Source: Streptosporangium sp040640155 | GTDB taxonomy: Bacteria; Actinomycetota; Actinomycetes; Streptosporangiales; Streptosporangiaceae | DNA length: 64,000 nucleotides | Direction: 5' to 3' | Assembly: GCF_040640155.1 (NCBI RefSeq) | Contig: NZ_JBFABE010000017.1 | Coordinates: forward strand, 1 to 64,000 | In this document: positions 56,498 to 64,000 of the stretch, one piece after another | Numbering within the stretch: the stretch's first letter is position 1 | Layout: every line of letters begins with the position of its first letter | Made by a program: the position numbers and the translations under genes | Notes under the pieces: model-generated | What the model was told of the DNA's origin: nothing | The model's input: the letters and a program-made list of their open reading frames with translations, nothing else | Databases searched by the model: none

Positions 56498-59400
56498 TCA
56501 GCTCAGAGGCTTTGCGCCACCAAGAGTAGACCTGTTGACACAGGGAAGAGGGCCGTACCAGATCGGATCCGTGAATGCGTTTCCTTCATCCGAACGCTCC
56601 ACCTTGCACCATATCGTGTGCCTGATTGGAGTGGTGGTGAATTTCTGCTCGATCGCTTTCTTGTTCTTGTCCACCCCGACTTTCGCGGTGAAACTGAACG
56701 AGTACTCGCTGATTACCGTGTGCTTATAACGAGAAATATCGCAACTATCGAGGAATGCTGCGAGACACTCGCTCTCGACCGGGCTGTGCCTGTCGTTTAT
56801 GGTGGTAGGATCACCCTCCTTGTCCGGCCCGCCGACATTATATGACGGGCACACCTCTCCGGCTTCACTCGCGACTCCCAATCCGAAGCTTCCGCTCCCG
56901 GAGGGAGGGCCGGTAGGTGCTGGGCTGACGCTCACGCCCACGTTGACTGTATTTTTCATCTTTTTATTCACGAAGCAAGCGCTGCCGGCGAGCTTCATTT
57001 TCACGTCCTTGGCCAGCTTCTTACCGAACTCGGTCGACCAACTCCATTTTTTGTTGGTAGGCCACATGTACATGTAGTTGGAGTAGTTGGAGACGAACCA
57101 GCGCTGGTTCCAGTTCACCGACCCTTCCTTCGAGCTGCGAGGCCAGTTGGATTCGATCACCGTGCGCACGTACCATCCCTTTTTTCCGAGATAGTCCTTG
57201 ACCCCGCACTTAAGGTGAAGCTGTGAGGCCTTGCAGAACTCAGCGTTCGTGGCGCCAGGAACTCCTCCCGCACATGACTGTACGGCCTGATTCCTTGCCG
57301 AGCCTTGGGAGGCACCGCCCTGAGTACAGGAAGAGGAGTCCGAGGAATCGGTGGAGTCCTGCTCCGCAGGAAGAGGAACGTCGATGATGCTCAATTGCCC
57401 GCATCTATCGAAAACGAAAATAGAAATCGTTGACTCGTCCGGCTCCACCTGGCCGGGAACATCCGTGCCCGAGGCCGTGGTTGCCAATGCACCTGAAGGC
57501 GCATCAGGAGAGATCTCATCCCAGTCACGCAAAACCGTTGCCGTCACCCGCACCGTGCCATCGGCGACTTCCTGCGGTACGACGTTCTCGAGTCTGACCG
57601 TGGAATTCGCACGGGTAAAACCTGCCTCCTCCATGGCCTCCCTCTCCTGAACCAGGAACGGGTTCAACAAGGAAAGCTTGGCGGTGACGGGCGCTTGGGC
57701 GCTTATCTCCGGCGCCTGCCAGACTGTACGGGCGCGGCCTTCAAGAACAGCATCCTGCGCACGATAGTAGCTCTTTATTCTCTCAGTGTACTCACCAACA
57801 TTTGACGTCGACTGGGAGCTCGTGGCCCTGGCGCCGCCACGGCCGAACCCGCAGTTCGATCCCGTGGGGGGCGGGGGCGGCGGAACCGCCTTAGGAGTGA
57901 CCGTGGTTTCTTCCCACCCGCTGACACCGAAATGAGTTCGGGCGCGAACCCGCACTGTGTACGTGACCCCATTGGTCACCCCACTGAAAGCAACGGTCGG
58001 ATCGACCGCCTTGAAATCTTTCACCACCTCGCCATTGGCGTCCGACACCTGCACGTCGTAGCCATCCAGCAAAACCAGCGCACCGTTGTCTACCGGCATC
58101 CCCCAGCTCGCGGTCACACCGTTGTCACCTGGCTGTGCGACAAGGTTGAGCACGTTGCTCGGAGGCTTCGCCGGCACATAGGAAAGGGACACGGAAAGCT
58201 GCTTCACAGCACTCGGATCACCGAAAGTCACCACCTCCTCCCGGTTGGAAGTCAGCATCAACCAAGCATGTACGCTGTCCGTGACATCAGCTCGGGGTGC
58301 GGTAATCGACAAGGAGAAGCTTGTGGACGTGTCGATGTCATCGACCAGATCCGGTCCCTTGCTGTCACTTCTCACCTCGCCCTTCAACGGGGCAGCCGTG
58401 ATGATCGTTTCCGGCGGGCAAACGCCACCCGGGCACGCGGGGGTTCCTAGTTCGAGTACTGTCCCGGTGAAAGTCGCCCCGTCGGGTATCTCGTCGAGTT
58501 TTAGCCCGATAATCGTGGCGATCTTGTCCGCGCCGCCGCCACCGACTTGGATTCGATCGGCATCGGCCGGCGAGCAGGGGGCGCCATCGCACGCAAACGG
58601 ATCGACCTTCACCGTTTTGATGACGAAATTGTCCTTCAGCAGCGTGACATTTCGAATGTCCTCGACGGGCTGTATTTCATCACCGGGTACAGTGAAGCCG
58701 ATTGAGGGTGTCTTGGAAGTGCAAATTTCTTCGACACAGGCCTGCATCTGCCAGGTGTAGCTACGGCCCGGCTGCACGGTGTTCTCCGGCAGCTGGAATG
58801 ACGCCCGTTTTCCACCGTTGACCGTGCGCTCCCCCAACGGGACTGACCCGACCGGCGCACCGGTGTTGTCATACAAGAAATACTTGGCGGTCACCGGCCC
58901 TTCTGACGGACGCGAGAGCATGCCTGAAAGAATGGGTGTGTGCTCTGTTCCCCACAAGCCCGTTTGAGGATCAGAAGGAACGAAGGGGGCATCACTAGTG
59001 ATGCGGTAAGCCGGGCTCTCGTTGCAGGAGGGCTGGGTGACGCCGCTGCGGCAGGCTCGCACCACGAACTTGAGGCTGGCCGGGTTGTCGAGGGTGAAGG
59101 TCTGCTCGATCACCTGACCGGAGGGCTTGGCGTTGTAGCTGGTCGCGGCGACCTCGCCGTACAGCTTCTTGATGTCCGCCAGGGACAGGGCCCGCTGGTA
59201 GAGGCGCATGTCGTCGACCGAGCCCTGGAGGAACTGGAAGCCCGACCTGTAGCCGCCGATGCGGAACGGGCCGCCCGTCACCGTCTCGGCCGGTTGGTAG
59301 TCGGCTTCGCCGGACAGTACACCGTCGACGTAAATGCGGATCTTGGAGGCGCCGGCGTCGTAGATGCCGACCAGGTGAGTCCAGGTGTCGGCCGCGGCCA

Positions 59401-61519
59401 GCTTGGCCGAGTCGACCCAGACGCCGTACCCGGTCGTGCCGCCGGTGCCGGATATCTGCAGCCGCCACTTCTGGTGACTGTCGCCGAGATAGTAGAGGCT
59501 CATGCCGAACGGGTTACCGTCCTGGCTGGCGACGTGTTGGACGTCTTCGCTGTTCTTGAGGCGAACCCAGGTGCTGATGCTGAAACTGGAGTTCTGGTTC
59601 AGCACCGGCCTGTTGGTGGCGGCGTAGGAGTCCGGGAGACAGCAGCCGTTGCTGCCGGTCATGTCGTTCAGCTGTACTCCGCCGCCGAGTTTGCCGGTGG
59701 TGGCCGTTCTTCTGCCGCCGGTGTAGGTGGCGGTGTAGCCACCCGTGCCGGAATCTGCTGCGGCGGTGGCTCCGGACGGCTCGTCGAGCTTCCAGTGCGC
59801 CACATGCCCGGTCGGGAAGGAGGGCGGGGGCGCCATGGTGGAGTCGTTGACGGTGACGGTGTAGTTCAGGTTCGTACCCTCGGGCACGCTGGACTTGAAG
59901 CCGACCTTCACGCTCTGGCTGCGGGCGATCGCGTCGTTGCCGTTCATGGAGTCGATGGACTCGGCGGTGACCGTGGGGATCTCCGGTGGCAGGAAGTAGG
60001 ACACGGTGAGCTTCGGCCGAGTGCCACCGGCCGTCTCCGCCGAGTGGAAGTAGACCCACCACCCCGTGTTCTGCGAGGGGTCCGTCGTGCCCTTACCCGA
60101 GAGCCGGATGCCTTCGTTGGGCTGGCCCGCGGCCCATGCCTGGGCCATCGCGGTGACGCTCCAGGTGAAGGTCCTCGGGATCCAGTTGCCGTTGTCGTCG
60201 ATCGATGGCTCGCTCGGGCAGAGCTGGACGGACGAGCCGAAGCTGGTCACGGACGGTTGATTGCTCCAGTTCACGTACTGCGGCCAGGCTGAGGTCACCC
60301 GCTTGGCCTCGATCCCCGCGGGTCCGTACCAGCGGCAACCCACAAGCTGGTCGGCGTACATGTCCAGCCTGGCGCTGCCGACGGACCTGCCTGCCAGGAC
60401 TCCGGTGTCGAACTTGAGGAGAGAGTGACTGTAGGTGAGCGCTCCCCCGGAGGTGGTGCGTTCGATGCTCGTCACCAGTCGCGGCGAAGCCGGCGAGGTG
60501 TCGGCGTTGGGGGCGTTGCTCACCACCAGATCGCTCTGCAGGGTGAGAGTGGTAGTGGGATCAACCGTGACCGGATATCTGGTCGCCGGGTCGGCGAGGA
60601 ATGCCGGATCGGGAGTGAGAACCAGTACCTGTTTTCCCTTCTCCTCCACCACTCGTGTGTCGATTTTCCCGGTGCGTGGTGGAACCGCTCCAGCCTTTTT
60701 GGTATCAGCAGCACTGGGGCCGGCATCGATCGTCACCGGCTCTGCCGCCGACGCCACCTGCCTTCCCTTGGAGTCGGTGAGTTCGAGACCGCCTCGCTTG
60801 GCCTCGGCGAAGTCGAGCCCGTCCGTCTCGACCGGAATGCGGAATTCCACAGGCCCCTTGGGCTGCTCCCGCAACATCACGTCATGTCGGAATCCCGTGG
60901 GGAGGGCCGTGACAACGAGATCGGCCCCCTGGCCGGCCGCGTTGACAAAGGTCGCGACGTTTCCCTTGACGATCGGCTTGGGCAGTTCGGTCGGCCAGCC
61001 GAACGACACCTTCTGCCCGTCACCGCGTTCCATGGATGCGAAGGGGCGATCCGCACCGCCTGCGGAGAACTCGATTTTCGCCTTGGTCAGCTTGGGCTTC
61101 AGAACCCCATCGTGCTCCACCAGGGTGGTGTCGATCCAGGCCCACGAGCCATCGGCCTGTTTGAGCTGGGCAGGACCAGCGTAGGACTGTGTCGTCAGTT
61201 GCCCGTTGGGATAGGCCCAGGTACGCGACCCCTCGGTGTAGGCGGCTTCCACCTCTACCGGCTTGTTCTGCTTTCTTGCCTCCTCGATCGCGGCTCTCAG
61301 CGTTGCGTCAGGATCTTCAGGACGAGAGAACTCCATCGCCTTGGGGGCGGCGGGAGCGGCCTGAAAGCCGGGTTGGGGGTCGGCCTGTGCCGGGGTGGAA
61401 CCACCGGCTACCAGCAGTGACGCGGCCAAGGCCGTAACGGTTACAACCGTAGGTGTGATGCGTCTGATCGATCCATGCCTTGACGGCATGGAAGGGCGAT
61501 TCGGTAAGGGAAACCCCAC
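56498..61519 (-). CDS. Giant secreted multidomain protein (DNRLRE - LamG - Fn3 - unknown C-terminus)
   Basis: A 1673-residue exported protein. The signal peptide is VVTVTALAASLLVAGG with cleavage after AQA near residue 46. About 50-310 is a beta-rich region containing VEAAYTEGSRTWAYPNGQL. About 320-505 is a DNRLRE-type domain (SHSLLKFDTGVLAGRSVGSA). About 568-790 is a LamG/concanavalin-like jellyroll (HVAHWKLDEPSGA, FSISTWVRLKN, IRIYVDGVLSGEADY). About 1118-1216 is a fibronectin type III domain. The last 450 residues have no recognised fold and are rich in Cys and Trp. The GTG at 61519 has GGAGG. By eye the C-terminal third is A/T-richer than the LamG part. It could be an adhesin or a polymorphic-toxin-like exoprotein; no immunity gene is evident downstream. 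Confidence 0.85.
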   Translation of the reverse strand: MGFPLPNRPSMPSRHGSIRRITPTVVTVTALAASLLVAGGSTPAQADPQPGFQAAPAAPKAMEFSRPEDPDATLRAAIEEARKQNKPVEVEAAYTEGSRTWAYPNGQLTTQSYAGPAQLKQADGSWAWIDTTLVEHDGVLKPKLTKAKIEFSAGGADRPFASMERGDGQKVSFGWPTELPKPIVKGNVATFVNAAGQGADLVVTALPTGFRHDVMLREQPKGPVEFRIPVETDGLDFAEAKRGGLELTDSKGRQVASAAEPVTIDAGPSAADTKKAGAVPPRTGKIDTRVVEEKGKQVLVLTPDPAFLADPATRYPVTVDPTTTLTLQSDLVVSNAPNADTSPASPRLVTSIERTTSGGALTYSHSLLKFDTGVLAGRSVGSARLDMYADQLVGCRWYGPAGIEAKRVTSAWPQYVNWSNQPSVTSFGSSVQLCPSEPSIDDNGNWIPRTFTWSVTAMAQAWAAGQPNEGIRLSGKGTTDPSQNTGWWVYFHSAETAGGTRPKLTVSYFLPPEIPTVTAESIDSMNGNDAIARSQSVKVGFKSSVPEGTNLNYTVTVNDSTMAPPPSFPTGHVAHWKLDEPSGATAAADSGTGGYTATYTGGRRTATTGKLGGGVQLNDMTGSNGCCLPDSYAATNRPVLNQNSSFSISTWVRLKNSEDVQHVASQDGNPFGMSLYYLGDSHQKWRLQISGTGGTTGYGVWVDSAKLAAADTWTHLVGIYDAGASKIRIYVDGVLSGEADYQPAETVTGGPFRIGGYRSGFQFLQGSVDDMRLYQRALSLADIKKLYGEVAATSYNAKPSGQVIEQTFTLDNPASLKFVVRACRSGVTQPSCNESPAYRITSDAPFVPSDPQTGLWGTEHTPILSGMLSRPSEGPVTAKYFLYDNTGAPVGSVPLGERTVNGGKRASFQLPENTVQPGRSYTWQMQACVEEICTSKTPSIGFTVPGDEIQPVEDIRNVTLLKDNFVIKTVKVDPFACDGAPCSPADADRIQVGGGGADKIATIIGLKLDEIPDGATFTGTVLELGTPACPGGVCPPETIITAAPLKGEVRSDSKGPDLVDDIDTSTSFSLSITAPRADVTDSVHAWLMLTSNREEVVTFGDPSAVKQLSVSLSYVPAKPPSNVLNLVAQPGDNGVTASWGMPVDNGALVLLDGYDVQVSDANGEVVKDFKAVDPTVAFSGVTNGVTYTVRVRARTHFGVSGWEETTVTPKAVPPPPPPTGSNCGFGRGGARATSSQSTSNVGEYTERIKSYYRAQDAVLEGRARTVWQAPEISAQAPVTAKLSLLNPFLVQEREAMEEAGFTRANSTVRLENVVPQEVADGTVRVTATVLRDWDEISPDAPSGALATTASGTDVPGQVEPDESTISIFVFDRCGQLSIIDVPLPAEQDSTDSSDSSSCTQGGASQGSARNQAVQSCAGGVPGATNAEFCKASQLHLKCGVKDYLGKKGWYVRTVIESNWPRSSKEGSVNWNQRWFVSNYSNYMYMWPTNKKWSWSTEFGKKLAKDVKMKLAGSACFVNKKMKNTVNVGVSVSPAPTGPPSGSGSFGLGVASEAGEVCPSYNVGGPDKEGDPTTINDRHSPVESECLAAFLDSCDISRYKHTVISEYSFSFTAKVGVDKNKKAIEQKFTTTPIRHTIWCKVERSDEGNAFTDPIWYGPLPCVNRSTLGGAKPLS

Positions 61520-61770
61520 CGATTACCTCCAGTACTTGTGAGGGAGCGGTCAGGGTTCAGAGATGGGAACACCTGGCCAGAGATGATCGTCACAAGCATC
61601 AGGGCTCGCGCTGTTGATCTTGTCATATAGAATGTCGTGATCTTGACTTCTGGTTGATCGCCGCCTGTTTCTCCGCAAGGAAGCACAGTTGAGGACGCAG
61701 GCAAGGGAAAACATTCATGGGATGTTCGACAGGTACCGCTCCGTAACGACAGTCATTACTGGGGGTTGGG
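61520..61770. promoter_or_regulatory. Divergent intergenic region between giant exoprotein and AfsR-like regulator
   Basis: 251 bp of moderate GC with an A/T-rich stretch at about 61610-61650 (TTGATCTTGTCATATAGAAT). Promoters for both divergent genes must lie here. SARP proteins bind direct heptamer repeats near -35; none was convincing by eye. No small gene is supported. Confidence 0.45.
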
Positions 61771-64000
61771 ATGGAAGTTCGTGTTCTCGGTCCGGTCGAT
61801 ATCTGGCGTGACGGTCGCTCGATCGCGATCGTCGGTCCCAAGCAACGAACTTTGCTAGCCGTTCTGGTTCTGCAGGCTGACCGGGTGGTGTCCCACGATC
61901 GGCTCCTGACGGCGCTGTGGGGAACGAAGGTTCCAGCCAGCGGACGACGGTTATTGCACAACCATCTGTGGTCCGTGCGACGTCTGCTCAGTGAAGGCAA
62001 CGCCGTGGTGAGCACACCCACCGGCTACTCACTGCAACTACAGCCCGGCGCTTCCGACCTTGACGTCTTCGTCACCGAGACGGCGCTCGCCCGCTCCGCT
62101 TTAGGGAGGGGAGACGTCGCCAACGCCGCAGAGGGTTTTCGACGGGCGCTATCGCTATGGCGTGGCCCCGCACTCGGCGGCACCACCTCCGAGTTACAGG
62201 CAACCGAGGGCGTCGCCCTGGAAGAGCGGCGTCTTGCCGTACTCGTCGATCGCATCGAAGCCGATCTCGCTCTGGGGCGCCACGCTGAGCTGATCGGCGA
62301 GCTACGCCTGCTGGTGGCCGAGCACCCGCTGAACGAGAGGCTACGGGGGCAATTGATGTTCACGCTCCACCGCGCCGGTCGTACGGCGGAGGCACTTGAA
62401 GAATTCAGGATCGGTCGTCAGCACTTCCGCGATGAGCTTGGCCTGGAGCCCGGCGAGGAACTCGCCCGGCTCCACCAGATCATCCTGTCCGGAGAGGGCA
62501 TCTCCAACGATGCCGCACCCTCCCCAGCCGTTCGCGCTTCGCACGTACCTCGGCAGTTGCCCACCGATATCACACGTTTCACCGGCCGTGTGGAGAGCCT
62601 GCGCCAGCTGGACATGCTGCTGGCCGAGAGGGAAGGCGCAACGACCGTGGTGATTTCCGCTATCGCGGGAACCGCCGGAGTCGGCAAAACCGCCCTGGCA
62701 ACACATTGGGGGCACAAAACATCCACCAGGTTTCCAGACGGGCAGCTTTACATCAACTTGCACGGCTACTCGCGAGTGCAGGCCGTAACAGGGGCTCAGG
62801 CACTGGGGCAGCTTCTCCGCAGCCTCGGCGTGGTGGACGAGGAGATCCCGCACGACATCGATGAACGTTCGGCACTCTACAGGTCGCTGTTAGCCGATAA
62901 GCAGATGCTCATCGTCTTGGACAACGCCGCCACATCGGACCAGGTTCGTCCTCTGTTACCCGGCTCCTCACGCTCCAGAGTTGTCATAACCAGCCGCGAC
63001 GCTCTACGCAGTCTGTCGGTGACCCATGACGTGTACGGCATCTCGCTCGACGTCTTGTCGGCAGATGAGGCGATCGCTCTGCTCACCAGCCTTCTGGGTA
63101 AGGGCGGAACGGCCCATGAGGCGGACATCGCTGAACTAGCCCAGCTCTGCGGATACCTACCGTTGGCACTACGGCTGGCGGCAGCACAGCTCACTGGTCA
63201 TTCCCCTGCTCCCATCAGAGAGTTCATCGTCAAGCTTCGGCTGGAAAATCGGCTTACCGTTCTTGATCTTGACGAAGATCCGGGAATCGGCGTCCGTTCC
63301 GCACTCGAGATCTCCTACCGAAGCCTCACGACGCCGACTCGACGGATGTTCCGAATGCTTGCCCTGCATCCTGGACCGTCCATCGGATTGGACGCCGCAG
63401 CCGCTCTCGCCGGCATGTCCACTGAGAGTGCCGCCGCCGCAACCGAGACACTGGTCAACGCCCACCTTCTACAGAAGGACAACAAGCGAAGATTGTCGAT
63501 GCACGACCTCGTGCGCGTCTATGCGGAAGAACGTTGCACACATGACGAGACTGCGGATCGGCGTGACAGTGCTCTGACGAGAATCTTTGATTGGTACCGA
63601 TACGCGGTTCTGAAGGCCATGGACCACCTGTCCCCTGTGGATACGACATCTCTAGCCATTTCCCCCGTCGGGGGGACGCCGGACTTCTCCGACTTCGATG
63701 AAGCAATGGTTTGGCTGGAGCAGGAGCACCACACGCTCACAGCTATGATCATGCATGCCGCCACAAGTGAGCGCCACATTCATGCTTGGCAGATCTTCAC
63801 CAGGTTGTCATGGTTCTTCTATGTGAGAAATTATTTCGACGATCTCTTCCTAACAGGAGATATCGCCTTGTCTTGCGCTCGCTTGGCCCGCGACCACCGC
63901 GGTGAGGCGGAAATCCTCAGTGACCTCGGTTACGCCAAGGTCTTCATCGGAAAGTATACCGAGCACCTCAGCTATCAGCAGGAAGCTCTTAAGATTTGGC
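61771..64000 (+). CDS. AfsR/SARP-type transcriptional regulator, 3' end beyond window
   Basis: The frame is open from ATG 61771 to the window end (743 codons). The N-terminal OmpR-like winged helix opens MEVRVLGPVDIWRDG and contains GPKQRTLLAVLVLQADRVVS (about 1-95). The bacterial transcriptional activation (BTAD) domain follows (about 97-240, FRRALSLWRGPALGGTTSEL, LHRAGRTAEALEEFR). An NB-ARC/STAND ATPase comes next, with Walker A in GTAGVGKTAL and Walker B MLIVLDN (about 270-560). The last visible residues (LGYAKVFIGKYTEHLSYQQE) look like the first TPR. At least five in-frame TTA codons occur (61951, 62101, 62194, 62890, 62956). It is divergent from the giant exoprotein gene, its possible target. 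Confidence 0.9.
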   Translation, partial: MEVRVLGPVDIWRDGRSIAIVGPKQRTLLAVLVLQADRVVSHDRLLTALWGTKVPASGRRLLHNHLWSVRRLLSEGNAVVSTPTGYSLQLQPGASDLDVFVTETALARSALGRGDVANAAEGFRRALSLWRGPALGGTTSELQATEGVALEERRLAVLVDRIEADLALGRHAELIGELRLLVAEHPLNERLRGQLMFTLHRAGRTAEALEEFRIGRQHFRDELGLEPGEELARLHQIILSGEGISNDAAPSPAVRASHVPRQLPTDITRFTGRVESLRQLDMLLAEREGATTVVISAIAGTAGVGKTALATHWGHKTSTRFPDGQLYINLHGYSRVQAVTGAQALGQLLRSLGVVDEEIPHDIDERSALYRSLLADKQMLIVLDNAATSDQVRPLLPGSSRSRVVITSRDALRSLSVTHDVYGISLDVLSADEAIALLTSLLGKGGTAHEADIAELAQLCGYLPLALRLAAAQLTGHSPAPIREFIVKLRLENRLTVLDLDEDPGIGVRSALEISYRSLTTPTRRMFRMLALHPGPSIGLDAAAALAGMSTESAAAATETLVNAHLLQKDNKRRLSMHDLVRVYAEERCTHDETADRRDSALTRIFDWYRYAVLKAMDHLSPVDTTSLAISPVGGTPDFSDFDEAMVWLEQEHHTLTAMIMHAATSERHIHAWQIFTRLSWFFYVRNYFDDLFLTGDIALSCARLARDHRGEAEILSDLGYAKVFIGKYTEHLSYQQEALKIW

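Noticed and set aside
56498..57800. Immunity gene for a toxin role of the giant exoprotein
   Set aside because: No small minus-strand gene follows the giant gene; the next genes downstream are on the opposite strand beyond a strong terminator, and DUF4288 is not known as an immunity family to me.

Overview
The window comes from a high-GC actinobacterium. Evidence is the pervasive G/C third-position codon use, GTG/TTG starts, GTGA/ATGA stop-start overlaps, a complete yrbE-mce operon, an LprG-type lipoprotein with its MFS partner, Spo0M, and the gene order xerD-parA-scpA-scpB-rluB-aroH-tyrA-cmk-der. The gene set fits a filamentous spore former, most likely of the Streptosporangiales type. That assignment is inferred from gene content; no rRNA or tRNA is present.

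Layout. 1-1.4 kb: a frameshifted site-specific recombinase remnant and a small Smr-domain protein. 1.8-5.7 kb: a large secreted subtilase converging on a CBS-domain protein. 5.7-12.3 kb: a PucR-type regulator divergent from a complete branched-chain amino-acid-type ABC transporter operon (livF-livG-livH-livM-livK order), followed by a Xaa-Pro aminopeptidase. 13.9-14.1 kb: an intergenic region of stacked direct repeats. 14.2-23.7 kb: a single-operon Mce lipid-import system (two YrbE permeases, six MCE proteins, one Mce-associated protein). 23.8-28.9 kb: a CDF cation transporter, a MarR regulator, an LprG/P55-like lipid export pair, and a KhtT-like/mini-SPFH pair. 29-30.7 kb: a NarL-type two-component system. 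30.8-42.4 kb: a long minus-strand housekeeping block (der, cmk, tyrA, aroH, rluB, scpB, scpA, parA-like, xerD, Nudix, pyrG). 42.5-45.6 kb: small hypothetical and membrane genes with a deleted Uma2 remnant. 45.7-47.9 kb: uvrB. 48.1-51.9 kb: a compact operon of two different SPFH (flotillin-like) membrane proteins plus the arrestin-fold protein Spo0M. 52-56.3 kb: an ECF sigma factor with a SnoaL-like C-terminus, a RibD-C/DHFR-like reductase, a double-GNAT acetyltransferase, a methyltransferase and a DUF4288 protein. 56.5-64 kb: a 1673-residue secreted DNRLRE-LamG-FnIII protein divergent from an AfsR/SARP-type regulator that runs off the window end. Both genes look visibly richer in A/T than the core.

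How the parts work together. The Mce system should import lipids, while LprG/P55 should move lipids outward. ScpA/ScpB, the ParA-like ATPase and the XerD-type recombinase form the usual actinobacterial chromosome-maintenance cluster, embedded with aromatic amino-acid, nucleotide and ribosome-assembly genes. The least explained units are the SPFH-SPFH-Spo0M operon, the mini-SPFH/KhtT-like pair, and the giant exported protein with its TTA-rich AfsR-like neighbour.

No CRISPR array, intact insertion sequence, tRNA or rRNA gene was seen.
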